A DNA stretch of 64,000 nucleotides from Variovorax sp. OV700 (GTDB taxonomy: Bacteria; Pseudomonadota; Gammaproteobacteria; Burkholderiales; Burkholderiaceae_C), in NCBI RefSeq assembly GCF_900099805.1, contig NZ_FNDR01000004.1:403501-467500 (forward strand), written 5' to 3'. Shown in pieces: positions 25,320-36,681 of this stretch. Each line of letters starts with the position of its first letter. The first letter of the stretch is position 1. Under the pieces are notes generated by a model. The model made no database searches, had not been told where the DNA came from, and saw only the letters and a list, made by a program, of their open reading frames with translations. A program made the translations under genes and the position numbers.

Positions 25320-26837
25320 ATGTCCAATTTCAAACCTGTTCCCCTCGCCCTCGCTCTGCTGTGCCTCGGTGCCATGGGCTCGTCCGCGCAAGCTCAACCT
25401 GCCGTCCCGGACCTCGCCACGCTGACCGCGAGCGACGCGGTGCGTCAGCTCTGCGAGGGCACGGTGAGCAGCGAGCAACTGGTGGCGGCCTACATCGCCC
25501 AAGCCAATGCAAGAACGAACCTCAATGCCTTCGTCACGCTCGATGAAGCCGGAGCGCTGAAAGCCGCGCGCGCCGCCGATGCACAGCGCAAGCGCGGCGG
25601 CGCCTGCAAGCCGCTGGCCGGCCTGCCGGTGGTCATCAAAGACAACATCCAGGTGCGAGGCCTGCCCGCCACGGCCGGTTCACCTGCACTCAAGGGCTTC
25701 GTGCCAATGACAGACGCCCCCGTAGTCGCCAAGCTTCGGGCTGCGGGCGCGGTCATCCTCGGAAAGACGAACATGCACGAGCTGGCCTTTGGCGTCACCG
25801 GCTACAACCCCGCGTTCCAGAGCGGCCCCGAGGTCGGTGTGCGCAACGCCTACGACCCGAGCCGCATTGCGGGCGGGTCGTCATCGGGCAATGGCGCGGC
25901 GCTCGGCGCGCGCATGGCGCCGGCCGCGCTGGGCACCGACACGGGCGGTTCGGTGCGCATTCCGTGCGCGTTCAATGGCTGCGCATCGCTGCGCCCGACG
26001 ATGGGGCGCTATTCGCAGCAGGGCATCGCGCCAATCTCGCACACGCGCGACACGGCCGGACCGATGGCGCAGTCGATGGCTGACGTCGCGCTGCTCGATC
26101 GCGTTATCGCAAGCGGCCCGCCGCTCAGGCCGATCGACCTGAAGCGGGTGCGGCTTGGCGTGGTGCCGGCGTTCTACTCGAACCTCGACGCGGATACGCG
26201 CGCCGCCACCGATGCAGCACTTGCCAAGCTGCGTGCGGCCGGCGTCACGCTGGTGGACGTCGAGATGCCGAAGCTCATGGAACTCAACGGCGATATCGGG
26301 TTTCCGCTTGCACTCTACGAGGCGCACGACGACATGGTGGCCTACCTTGCGAAGTACCGCACCGGGATCGACATCGCGCAGCTGACAGCCGGCATCGCAA
26401 GCCCCGACGTCAAGGGCACCTTCGAAGCCTTCGTGATCCCGCGCAAGCTGCCCGCGCCCAATGGTGTAGTCGACGCCAAGCCGGCTTACGACAACGCGAT
26501 GCGAGTCGCGCGGCCCGCATTGCAGAAGCTCTACCGCGACACCTTCGCGAAGAACAGGCTCGATGCGCTCGTGTTCCCGACGGTGCCGCGTGTGGCATTG
26601 CCGGCCGGGCCGGAGGCCAGCAGTCCCGAGAACTTCGGCGCGCTGATCCAGAACACCGACCCCGGCAGCAACGCCGGAATTCCTGGCGTGCAGTTGCCCT
26701 CGGGCCTGGGTGCGCAAAGCGGGCTGCCAGTGGGGCTGGAGCTCGACGGACCGGCCGGCAGCGACCGCAAGCTGCTCGCCGTCGGGATCGCGGTGGAAGG
26801 CGTTCTGGGCCGCCTGGCTGCGCCCAAGGCGAAATAG
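25320..26837 (+). CDS. Exported amidase of the amidase-signature family
   Basis: A 505-residue Ser-cisSer-Lys hydrolase with a signal peptide (residues 1-25, cleavage near SSAQA). Catalytic residues: K107 in LPVVIKDNI, the cis-serine in AGGSSSGN (187-189) and nucleophile S211 in GTDTGGSVRIPC. GGAGG lies 8 bases before the chosen ATG. The mature enzyme should be periplasmic and cleave a carbon-nitrogen amide bond. It resembles bacterial secreted amidases and mandelamide-hydrolase-like proteins; no substrate can be fixed. It converges on the LuxR-type gene with 15 bases between stops. Confidence 0.9.
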   Translation: MSNFKPVPLALALLCLGAMGSSAQAQPAVPDLATLTASDAVRQLCEGTVSSEQLVAAYIAQANARTNLNAFVTLDEAGALKAARAADAQRKRGGACKPLAGLPVVIKDNIQVRGLPATAGSPALKGFVPMTDAPVVAKLRAAGAVILGKTNMHELAFGVTGYNPAFQSGPEVGVRNAYDPSRIAGGSSSGNGAALGARMAPAALGTDTGGSVRIPCAFNGCASLRPTMGRYSQQGIAPISHTRDTAGPMAQSMADVALLDRVIASGPPLRPIDLKRVRLGVVPAFYSNLDADTRAATDAALAKLRAAGVTLVDVEMPKLMELNGDIGFPLALYEAHDDMVAYLAKYRTGIDIAQLTAGIASPDVKGTFEAFVIPRKLPAPNGVVDAKPAYDNAMRVARPALQKLYRDTFAKNRLDALVFPTVPRVALPAGPEASSPENFGALIQNTDPGSNAGIPGVQLPSGLGAQSGLPVGLELDGPAGSDRKLLAVGIAVEGVLGRLAAPKAK

Positions 26838-26852
26838 CGCCTTCTCGACCGA

Positions 26853-27587
26853 TCAGCGCTTCGACAGGCCGGCAAGCGCCGACCGTCGCTCGATGCCGAG
26901 CTTGTCGAAGGTGCGACGCAGATAGGTGCGCACCGTCGGCACGCTCACGGCCATGCGGCGCGCGATCTCCTTGTCGGTGAGGCCTTCGCACACGGCCCGC
27001 GCGACCTCCCGTTCGCGCGTGCTCAGTTCGCGCCAGGCGGTTTCGGCAGGCAGCGGCATTGCAGCAGCCGTGCGCTGCGCACGCTGCAGCGCACCGACGA
27101 ACGCCGGCTCGATCAGGTCGAGCAGCGCCTTCTCGTGGTCGCCAAAATCCCCGCGCCCCTTGCGCCGCCAGATGCGCAGATCGCCCAGCGCACGGCTGCC
27201 CTCGAAGGCATGCAGGTTCATCCCCCAGTGCAGTCCATCGCGCGAGAGAAAGTCGGTGAAAAACTCCGTCTTCATCAGTTCGCGCTGAGGCATTACGTCG
27301 GTCACCCGCGTGGCGCGGCGGTGCGACTGCAACACAAAGGTGATTGGGTCGTGGTGCTGGTGCCATTCGCCGTAGCGGTCGAGGTTGGCGGGGTCCATGT
27401 TCAGCGCCACGCGGCCCTCGAAGCGGCCGGTTTCGGCATGCCACACGAAGGAGGCGAACTGGTCTGCATGCAGCAGGTCGAGCAGCGCCCAGCCCAGCTG
27501 TTCGCGGATGTCGCTTTCGCCGCGGTCTTGAGCGAGCAGCGTGAAAACGCCGCGCAGCGCCTGCTGTTCGGAGCCTGTCAGGTACAT
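26853..27587 (-). CDS. LuxR family transcriptional regulator
   Basis: A 244-residue protein with a variable N-terminal sensor region (about residues 1-175) and a C-terminal LuxR helix-turn-helix (LSTREREVARAVCEGLTDKEIA, then SVPTVRTYLRRTFDKLGI). The sensor part lacks the conserved tryptophan/tyrosine pattern of autoinducer-binding domains, so it is probably not a quorum-sensing receptor. The ATG at 27587 with AAGG upstream is chosen over an in-frame TTG 27 bases earlier. The target may be the adjacent amidase gene, but this is only positional. Confidence 0.85.
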   Translation of the reverse strand: MYLTGSEQQALRGVFTLLAQDRGESDIREQLGWALLDLLHADQFASFVWHAETGRFEGRVALNMDPANLDRYGEWHQHHDPITFVLQSHRRATRVTDVMPQRELMKTEFFTDFLSRDGLHWGMNLHAFEGSRALGDLRIWRRKGRGDFGDHEKALLDLIEPAFVGALQRAQRTAAAMPLPAETAWRELSTREREVARAVCEGLTDKEIARRMAVSVPTVRTYLRRTFDKLGIERRSALAGLSKR

Positions 27588-27720
27588 CGCCGCCTTGCTC
27601 TGTGGGTATGCCAAAGAAGGCTAGCGTCTAGCAAGCGCTGCGCCAAGGGAGTATCTCCGGAGCCGCCGCAGGGCTTGCCCCATCGGAGGGAAGGCCTCGA
27701 GGTGTTCCAATAGGGGCTTC

Positions 27721-30253
<2,533 letters not shown>

Positions 30254-30262
30254 GGTTTGATT

Positions 30263-30294
30263 CCGGGGCCGGGCCTCGCTCGCCCCGGCCTCGG
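30263..30294. terminator. GC-rich hairpin between convergent thiC and metallopeptidase genes
   Basis: A long stem (CCGGGGCCGGGC against GCCCCGGCCTCGG) fills most of the 44-base gap between two convergent stops. There is no clear T-run, so it is at best a weak bidirectional terminator. Its outer sequence, read on the minus strand as TTGAGGTCCGAGGCCGGG, matches the end of the 598-bp palindrome (13557 onward) at 17 of 18 bases, so it may be a solo end of that element family. Confidence 0.5.
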
Positions 30295-30297
30295 ACC

Positions 30298-31254
30298 TCA
30301 AGACCACCGAGGCACAGCCTCATCCTTGAGCTGCTGCCGGAGCAGGTCGTAGTCCGGCACCACGCTCTCCACCGTCTCCCAGAACCGGTGCGAGTGATCC
30401 ATCACCCGCAAATGCGCGAGCTCGTGCGCGACCACATAGTCGATCACCGGCAGGCGAAAGTGGATCAGGCGCCAGTTCAGCCGAATCGACCCATCGACGC
30501 TCGCACTGCCCCACCGCGTGGCGGCATTCGACAGCGACAACTTCTGCCAGCGCACGCCGAGCCGCGGCGCGAAGTGGTCGAGCCGTTCGATGAAAAGACG
30601 CCGCGCCTGGCGCATGAGCCAGGCCTGGGCCGCATCGCGAATCTGCGAAGCTTCAGCGTTCTGCGCCACGGCCAGCCGCAGGATGCGCGGACCGCGGCCG
30701 TCGTCATCGCCCGAGTCGAGCGTGCCGCCGACGCTTGCGAAGCCGTGCTTCGGATCGAGGCGGATCACGACCGTTTCGCCCATGAACGGAAATTGCGCGC
30801 CATCTTTCCAATCGATGCGCGTGGCCTCGACGCGCGCGTGGCGCTGCCGCGTTTCGAGCAGCTTGCGCAGGATCCAGTCGGACTTTTCCTTGATGGCGGC
30901 ATCGACGTCGCGCAGCGTGACCCAGCGCGGCGCACGCACCGACAGTCCTTCGGCGCCGACCACGAATCCGATGGTCTTGCGCTTGCCGCGCTTGAACTCG
31001 TAGGCCACGCGCGCCGAACCCAGCACCGCTTCGCGCGTGGCCTGCGGGTGCACGAAGCTCGCAAGCGTCAGCGTGTCGCGCAGCGGAATGGCGGGCAGTG
31101 CGGGGCCGGTGTCATCGGACGAAGGCGGCGCCGCGACGGGCGGCGCGGCCTTCTTCTTGACCTTTCGGGTCCGCGGCAGAGGCGGCTTGGCCGGCGCAAT
31201 CTCGTTGCCCAGCCCTTCGAACAGGTCCATCGTGAACTGAAGCAGTCCCCGCAT
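30298..31254 (-). CDS. YgjP-like zinc metallopeptidase domain protein
   Basis: A 318-residue protein with a basic, proline-rich N-terminal region (residues 20-50, RTRKVKKKAAPPVAAPP) and a C-terminal YgjP/DUF45 domain containing the HExxH zinc motif in VVAHELAHLRVMDHSHRFW. The helix RQARRLFIERLDHFAPRLG and TRWGSAS before it are typical. In other bacteria such domains sit with restriction systems or translation genes; here the gene follows plsC by 22 bases. Residues before 31254 are possible but less family-like. The substrate is unknown. Confidence 0.87.
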   Translation of the reverse strand: MRGLLQFTMDLFEGLGNEIAPAKPPLPRTRKVKKKAAPPVAAPPSSDDTGPALPAIPLRDTLTLASFVHPQATREAVLGSARVAYEFKRGKRKTIGFVVGAEGLSVRAPRWVTLRDVDAAIKEKSDWILRKLLETRQRHARVEATRIDWKDGAQFPFMGETVVIRLDPKHGFASVGGTLDSGDDDGRGPRILRLAVAQNAEASQIRDAAQAWLMRQARRLFIERLDHFAPRLGVRWQKLSLSNAATRWGSASVDGSIRLNWRLIHFRLPVIDYVVAHELAHLRVMDHSHRFWETVESVVPDYDLLRQQLKDEAVPRWS

Positions 31255-31276
31255 GTCGGGCTCTTTTCTTTCTTCT

Positions 31277-32047
31277 TCAGCCCGCTTCTTGCGGCACCTG
31301 CAGCGGCGGGCTGTCGCGGTAGGCCTCGGGGTCGAGCCGGCGCATCTCGGATTCAATCCAGGCCTCGACTTCGCGCATCAGCTCGTCGGGCTTGCGGCCG
31401 ATGCTGGGAATGGCTGGGCCGATCGACACGTCGACCACGCCGGGGCGCTTGATGAAGGCCTTGCGCGGCCAGACCTTGGCCGAGGTGACAGCAACGGGAA
31501 TCACCGGCACGCCGGTTTCGCACGCGAGCCGCGTGCCTCCGCTCTTGTAAGTGCCCTTCTGGCCGCGCGGAATGCGGGTGCCTTCGGGAAACATGATGAT
31601 CCAGATGCCTTGCGCCAGCAGCTTGCGGCCCTGGTTCACGACCTTGTTGAAGGCCTGCGCGCGCTGGCTGCGGTCGATGTGGATCATGTCGAGCCGGGCC
31701 ATCGCCCAGCCGAAGAAAGGCACGTAGATCAGTTCCTTCTTGAACACGAAGGCCAGCGGATGCGGCATCAGCGTGGGCATCAGAAAAGTCTCGAAGGTCG
31801 ACTGGTGCTTGACCAGCAGGACCGCGCCTGCGAGCTTGTCGGAGGGCAGGTTTTCCATGCCCGTCACGCGGGTGCGGATGCCCAGCAGCACGCGCGCGCC
31901 GCCGATGGCCCAGCTGAGCCATTGCACCGCCATCCAGTAGAGCGGAATGCCGCGCTTCCAGAGCGAGCTGACGCACATGATGATGCCCCAGGGCACGACG
32001 GTGACGAGCATCCAAAGGGCATGGAGCACGGAACGGATAAACGCCAT
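31277..32047 (-). CDS. plsC: 1-acyl-sn-glycerol-3-phosphate acyltransferase
   Basis: A 256-residue membrane enzyme that acylates lysophosphatidic acid to phosphatidic acid. The catalytic motif is KHQSTFETF (HxxxxD/E variant with glutamate), the glycerol-phosphate site is FPEGTRIPRGQKG, and hydrophobic stretches lie at residues 5-30 and 38-58. The start overlaps the gmhB stop by one base (TGATG), so translation is coupled. The pairing gmhB-plsC is common in betaproteobacteria. Confidence 0.93.
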   Translation of the reverse strand: MAFIRSVLHALWMLVTVVPWGIIMCVSSLWKRGIPLYWMAVQWLSWAIGGARVLLGIRTRVTGMENLPSDKLAGAVLLVKHQSTFETFLMPTLMPHPLAFVFKKELIYVPFFGWAMARLDMIHIDRSQRAQAFNKVVNQGRKLLAQGIWIIMFPEGTRIPRGQKGTYKSGGTRLACETGVPVIPVAVTSAKVWPRKAFIKRPGVVDVSIGPAIPSIGRKPDELMREVEAWIESEMRRLDPEAYRDSPPLQVPQEAG

Positions 32048-32625
32048 CAGACAGCCACCTGCAGTGCGGCCTGCGCTTCGCGCGCAAGCAAGAAATCGAC
32101 AAAGGCGGCCAGGTTCTCGTGAACCATGGTGTTCGCCGGGTATTCGGGGGGCAGCGGATCGACGCCGCGACAGGCCGCGCCCATGCCGGTGAGCAGCAGG
32201 TGCGGCTCGCAGCCGGCCGCCGCGCCGGCCTGCAGGTCGCGCAGGCTGTCGCCCGCGGTGGGCACGTCTTTCAGGTCGATGCCGTAGCGGTCGCCGATCT
32301 GGCGAAACAGGCCCGGCGCGGGCTTGCGGCAATCGCAGCCTTCGTCGGGGCTGTGCGGGCAATAGAAGACCGCATCGACCCGCCCGCCCACGGCCGCGAG
32401 CATCTTGTGCATCTTGGCGTGCATGGCGTTGAGCGACGCCATGTCGAACAGGCCGCGCCCGAGGCCCGACTGGTTGGACGCGACCACCACGTGCCAGCCG
32501 GCATGGTTGAGCTTGGCCACGGCCTCGAGCGCGCCGGGCAGCGGCGTCCACTCGATGTCGCTCTTGACGAAATCTTCGCGGTGCACGTTGATCGTGCCGT
32601 TGCGGTCGAGGATGACGAGTTTCAT
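32047..32625 (-). CDS. gmhB: D-glycero-beta-D-manno-heptose 1,7-bisphosphate 7-phosphatase
   Basis: A 192-residue HAD-superfamily phosphatase making heptose precursors for lipopolysaccharide core. The zinc-binding loop FYCPHSPDEGCDCRKP is diagnostic of GmhB, and ASNQSGLGRG and TAGDSLRDLQAG are HAD motifs II and IV. Motif I reads ILDRNGTIN: nucleophile D7 is kept, but residue 9, usually the acid/base aspartate (DRDG), is asparagine. This could slow turnover or indicate an altered mechanism. It lies between glyS (29-base gap) and plsC. Confidence 0.88.
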   Translation of the reverse strand: MKLVILDRNGTINVHREDFVKSDIEWTPLPGALEAVAKLNHAGWHVVVASNQSGLGRGLFDMASLNAMHAKMHKMLAAVGGRVDAVFYCPHSPDEGCDCRKPAPGLFRQIGDRYGIDLKDVPTAGDSLRDLQAGAAAGCEPHLLLTGMGAACRGVDPLPPEYPANTMVHENLAAFVDFLLAREAQAALQVAV

Positions 32626-32654
32626 GGCGTTGGTAAAAAAGCCCGTGCTGCGCT

Positions 32655-34787
32655 TCAGGCTGCCAACCGTTCGAGTTGCGCCACGCGGTTCATCGCGACG
32701 TGCAACGACATCAGCAAGCCCAGCCGGTTGAGGCGAAGGTCGGCCTGTTCGGCATTGACCATCACGCCGTCGAAGAAGGCATCGACCGGCTCGCGCAGCG
32801 CGGCCAATGTCTGCAGCGAAGCGGTGTAGTCGCCGGCGTCGAACTGCGCATTGGCGGCGGGCACGACCTCGGCCATGGCGGCGTGCAGCGCCTTTTCGGC
32901 CGGCTCGTGCAGCAGCAGTTCGCTCACGTGCGCATCGGCTTCGGGCGCTTTCTTGAGGATGTTGCCGATGCGCTTGTTGGCGGCGGCCAGCGCGGCCGCG
33001 GCGGGCAGCGCGGCGAAGGCCCGCACGGCCGCCAGCAGCTTGGGCACTTCGCCCAGGCGCTGCGGTTGCGGCGCGAGCACGGCGTCGACTTCTTGCGCGC
33101 TGGCGCCCTGCTCGCGCAGGCTGCCGGCCAGCCGGTCGAGAATGAAGTCCTGCAGCAGGGCCGTGGCCTTGCCGGCGTCGAAGCCGTCGATGTCCTTGAA
33201 CTGCGCGGCGGCATCCTGCAGCAGCGCATCGAGCTTCAGCGGCAGGTCCTTCTCGATCAGCATGCGGATCACGCCGAGCGCATGGCGGCGCAGCGCGAAC
33301 GGGTCGCGGTCGCCGGTCGGCAGGTTGCCGATGCCGAACATGCCGACCAGGGTTTCGACCTTGTCGGCCAGCGCGACCACGATGCCGACTCTGTGGCGCG
33401 GCAGGTCGTCGCCGGCAAAGCGTGGCTTGTAGTGGTCCTCGATCGCGTCGGCCACTTCGGCGGAGAGGCCGTCGTGCAGCGCGTAGTAGCGGCCCATGGT
33501 GCCCTGCAGCTCGGGAAACTCGCCGACCATGTCGGTCACCAGGTCGGCCTTGGCCAGCTGCGCCGCCTGCACGGCGTGCGCGGTGAGCGTGGCGTCCCCC
33601 AGTGGCGCCGCAATGGCGCGCGCAATGCGCATCACGCGCTCGACCCGTTCGCCCTGGGTGCCGAGCTTGTTGTGATAGACCACCTTGCCCAGCGATTCGA
33701 CACGCGAGGCCAGCGACTTCTTGCGGTCCTGGTCGAAGAAGAACTTGGCGTCGGCCAGGCGCGGGCGCACCACGCGCTCGTTGCCGCCGACCACCGCGCT
33801 CGCATCCTCGGGGCTGATGTTGCTGACGACCAGGAACTTGTTGGTGAGCTTGTTCGATGCGTTGAGCAGCGGAAAGTATTTCTGGTTGGCCTTCATCGTG
33901 AGGATGAGGCACTCCTGCGGCACTTCGAGAAACTCGCGCTCGAAGCTGCAGACCAGCACATTGGGCCGCTCGACCAGCGCCGTCACTTCGTCGAGCAGCG
34001 CGTCGTCGTCGATCGGCACGGTGCCGCCGCCGACCCGCACGGCCGCGGCAGCGAGCTGGCGCGCGATCTCGGTGCGGCGGGCCTCGAAGCTCGCGATGAC
34101 CGCACCGTCGTCCTGCATCTGCAGCGCATAGCTGTTGGCGTCGCGCAGCACCACCGGATCGACGGCCGCTTCAAAACGGTGGCCGTGGGTTTCGCGGCCC
34201 GCATGAAGACCCAGCGCCTCGACCGGCACCACGGTGTCGCCGTGCAGTGCCACCAGGCCGTGCGCGGGGCGCACGAAGCTCACGCTGCTCCAGCCCGGCA
34301 GCTCGCAGCCGGTTTCGAGCTGGTAGCTCATTACCTTGGGAATCGGCAGCTTGGCGATCGCTTCGGCCAGCGCCTTTTGAAGGCCTTCGGCCAGAGTTGC
34401 GCCCTTGGCAGTGCTTTCGTAGAACAGGGCTTCGGCCTTGCCGTCCAGCGCGCGCTTGAGGCCAGGCACGGCCGAGGCGTCGGCACCCAGCGCGGCCAAG
34501 CGCTTGAGCAGCGCGGGCGTGGGCTGGCCCGAGGCATCGAGCCCCACGGCCACGGGCATGAGCTTTTGCGACACGGCCTTGTCGGCGGCGCGCTCGGCCA
34601 CGTGCGTGAGGTGCGCGGCCAGGCGGCGCGGCGATGCGTAGGCGGTGAGCACAGCCCCCGCCTCGGCGAGCCCCTGCGCCACGAGCTGATCGCGCAGCAC
34701 GCCGGCAAAGGCGTCACCGAGCTTCTTCAAAGCCTTGGGTGGCAATTCCTCGACAAACAGTTCGACAAGAAGGCTGGCAGACGACAT
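32655..34787 (-). CDS. glyS: Glycyl-tRNA synthetase beta subunit
   Basis: A 710-residue subunit of the alpha2beta2 bacterial glycyl-tRNA synthetase. The N-terminus LLVELFVEELPPKALKKLGD is the standard start, with later VLTAYASPRRLA, CLILTMKANQKYFPLLN and the C-terminal anticodon-binding domain with FFDGVMVNAEQADLRLNRLGLL. The alpha subunit gene is upstream at 35472-36380, separated from it by a small membrane-protein gene. Confidence 0.97.
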   Translation of the reverse strand: MSSASLLVELFVEELPPKALKKLGDAFAGVLRDQLVAQGLAEAGAVLTAYASPRRLAAHLTHVAERAADKAVSQKLMPVAVGLDASGQPTPALLKRLAALGADASAVPGLKRALDGKAEALFYESTAKGATLAEGLQKALAEAIAKLPIPKVMSYQLETGCELPGWSSVSFVRPAHGLVALHGDTVVPVEALGLHAGRETHGHRFEAAVDPVVLRDANSYALQMQDDGAVIASFEARRTEIARQLAAAAVRVGGGTVPIDDDALLDEVTALVERPNVLVCSFEREFLEVPQECLILTMKANQKYFPLLNASNKLTNKFLVVSNISPEDASAVVGGNERVVRPRLADAKFFFDQDRKKSLASRVESLGKVVYHNKLGTQGERVERVMRIARAIAAPLGDATLTAHAVQAAQLAKADLVTDMVGEFPELQGTMGRYYALHDGLSAEVADAIEDHYKPRFAGDDLPRHRVGIVVALADKVETLVGMFGIGNLPTGDRDPFALRRHALGVIRMLIEKDLPLKLDALLQDAAAQFKDIDGFDAGKATALLQDFILDRLAGSLREQGASAQEVDAVLAPQPQRLGEVPKLLAAVRAFAALPAAAALAAANKRIGNILKKAPEADAHVSELLLHEPAEKALHAAMAEVVPAANAQFDAGDYTASLQTLAALREPVDAFFDGVMVNAEQADLRLNRLGLLMSLHVAMNRVAQLERLAA

Positions 34788-34888
34788 GGCTCAGAGGGAT
34801 AGGACGAAAACTGCGCCGTGGACGGCGCCGGTCACGGGCACGCAGCGATGCGGCACCGTGGAAGGGAAAGAAAAGAAGCAGGGGCGGC

Positions 34889-35443
34889 TCATGCGGCAAC
34901 GGCCCCATTGTGGCGGCGCTCCATGGTGCGGCGAGCCATCAGCGCGAGCACCGCTGCCACCAGCAGCGGCGCCCAGACAGTGAACATCTCGTTGAGCAGC
35001 ACCTGCGCGCCGCGTGGCGAGAAGAAGCGCTTGAGCGCGATCGGCGACACCTCGATGGGTCGCCACGGGCTGAAGTAGCGCACGTCGCTGAACGGCCAGA
35101 AGAAGGCGATGCCGATGCCGCCGTTGGTCAGCATGTCCAACAGCGGATGCGACACGGTGCACAGCGAAATCCAGGCCCAGCCGGTCGCGCGGCGCATGCC
35201 CCAGCGCGGCGCGAACCACCAGCCGGCAAGGCCGAACACCAGCGCGAACAGCAAGGTGTGCGTGAAGCCGCGGTGTCCGCTCATGCCGCCATAGGCGATG
35301 CCGAGCTTGAAGGCCAGGCCGTCGAAGTCGGGCACGATGGACGCGAGCATGCCCGCAAGCAGCGCCGCGACCGGCACGCGACGCGTGCCCAGCGCAATGG
35401 CTGCGCAGACGGGAACGGCGACGTGGGTGAAGACGGTGGGCAT
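34889..35443 (-). CDS. YdjM-like membrane metal-dependent hydrolase
   Basis: A 184-residue integral membrane protein with the family's metal motifs: THVAVP near the start, SIVPDFDGL, GHRGFTHTLLFA and VSHPLLDMLTNGG. Four or five hydrophobic segments are seen. The family includes E. coli YdjM, which is linked to the SOS response, but no LexA box was recognised here. It sits between glyQ (28-base gap) and glyS (101-base gap), so it is probably co-transcribed with both. The substrate is unknown. Confidence 0.87.
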   Translation of the reverse strand: MPTVFTHVAVPVCAAIALGTRRVPVAALLAGMLASIVPDFDGLAFKLGIAYGGMSGHRGFTHTLLFALVFGLAGWWFAPRWGMRRATGWAWISLCTVSHPLLDMLTNGGIGIAFFWPFSDVRYFSPWRPIEVSPIALKRFFSPRGAQVLLNEMFTVWAPLLVAAVLALMARRTMERRHNGAVAA

Positions 35444-35471
35444 GGGGCAGTTTCGGCAATGGCCTGACCGG

Positions 35472-36380
35472 TCAGGCGGCCTTCTTCGGCGGCATCTGCG
35501 CGACCCACTCGCGCGGCGCCATCGGGAAGCCCAGCCGCTCGCGGCTTTCGTAGTAGCTCTGCGCCACGCTGCGCGCGAGGTTGCGGATGCGGCCGATGTA
35601 GGCCGCGCGCTCGGTCACGCTGATGGCGCCGCGCGCGTCGAGCAGGTTGAAGCTGTGCGCAGCCTTGAGCACCTGTTCGTAGGCCGGCAGCGCGAGCTGC
35701 TCGGTCATGAGGTGCTTGGCCTGCTTCTCGTGCGCCGCGAAGGCGGTGAACAGGAATTCGGCGTCGCTGTGCTCGAAGTTGTAGGTCGACTGCTCGACCT
35801 CGTTCTGCTTGTAGACGTCGCCGTAGCTGAGGCCTTCGGTCCACGTGAGGTTGTAGACGTTGTCCACGCCCTGCAGGTACATGGCCAGGCGCTCGAGGCC
35901 GTAGGTGATCTCGCCGGTGATGGGCTTGCAGTCGATGCCGCCGACCTGCTGGAAGTAGGTGAACTGGGTCACCTCCATGCCGTTGAGCCAGACCTCCCAA
36001 CCCAGGCCCCAGGCGCCGAGCGTCGGATTTTCCCAGTCATCCTCGACAAAGCGGATGTCGTTCTTCTTCAGGTCGAAGCCCAGCGCCTCCAGGCTGCCGA
36101 GGTAGAGCTCCAGGATGTTGCTGGGCGCCGGCTTGAGCACCACCTGGTACTGGTAATAGTGCTGCAGGCGGTTGGGGTTCTCGCCATAGCGGCCGTCCTT
36201 GGGGCGCCGGCTGGGCTGCACGTAGGCGGCCTTCCAGGGCTCGGGGCCGAGCGCGCGCAGGAAGGTGGCGGTGTGCGAGGTGCCCGCGCCCACTTCCATG
36301 TCGTACGGTTGCAGCAGCGCGCAGCCCTTGTCGGCCCAGTACGACTGCAGTTTGAGAATGATTTGCTGGAAGGTCAACAT
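35472..36380 (-). CDS. glyQ: Glycyl-tRNA synthetase alpha subunit
   Basis: A 302-residue catalytic subunit. The start [20 protein letters not shown] corresponds to the E. coli protein, and [40 protein letters not shown] and [20 protein letters not shown] are class II glycyl-synthetase motifs. It charges tRNA-Gly together with GlyS. It is the first gene of a minus-strand block running glyQ, ydjM-like, glyS, gmhB, plsC and ygjP-like. A 5'-extended start 16 codons earlier is less likely. Confidence 0.97.
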   Translation of the reverse strand: MLTFQQIILKLQSYWADKGCALLQPYDMEVGAGTSHTATFLRALGPEPWKAAYVQPSRRPKDGRYGENPNRLQHYYQYQVVLKPAPSNILELYLGSLEALGFDLKKNDIRFVEDDWENPTLGAWGLGWEVWLNGMEVTQFTYFQQVGGIDCKPITGEITYGLERLAMYLQGVDNVYNLTWTEGLSYGDVYKQNEVEQSTYNFEHSDAEFLFTAFAAHEKQAKHLMTEQLALPAYEQVLKAAHSFNLLDARGAISVTERAAYIGRIRNLARSVAQSYYESRERLGFPMAPREWVAQMPPKKAA

Positions 36381-36681
36381 GAAGCGGGCCGGCGTGACCG
36401 GGCGTTGGACGGTAGCGCGGCGGTTCACCGCGAAAGCAGACGATTTTACGGTCGGAGGGCAACTCTCCCACAGCCGGCCGGGATGCCGGCCGCCGGCGCG
36501 GCGCCGCGGGGCGTGGGATAACGACCTGCCGGTTGCGCGCGATCTCTTCTCGATCGCCTCGCAATTGCCTTTTTCAAGTCTTTCCGAGCTTCTCCGAGCC
36601 CCTACCCCGGTCTCCCGCCCTCGTCCCGCAGTCTTGCACGAGCCCGCGAGCCGGCCCCGCCTTTCTCCGTTTCATACAGAC
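36381..36681. other. Divergent intergenic region between glyQ and the lipid kinase gene
   Basis: These 301 bases hold no gene. They should carry promoters for both flanking operons. A GC-rich hairpin (GCCGGC around CGGGAT) is at about 36474-36491, and a TAAAAT box on the minus strand near 36450 could be a -10 element for glyQ without a convincing -35. The 130 bases nearest the kinase gene are pyrimidine-rich on the plus strand and lack a clear ribosome-binding site. Confidence 0.6.

Noticed and set aside
26853..27587. The LuxR-type protein as a quorum-sensing receptor
   Set aside because: No luxI-type synthase is nearby, and the N-terminal region lacks the conserved residues of autoinducer-binding domains.
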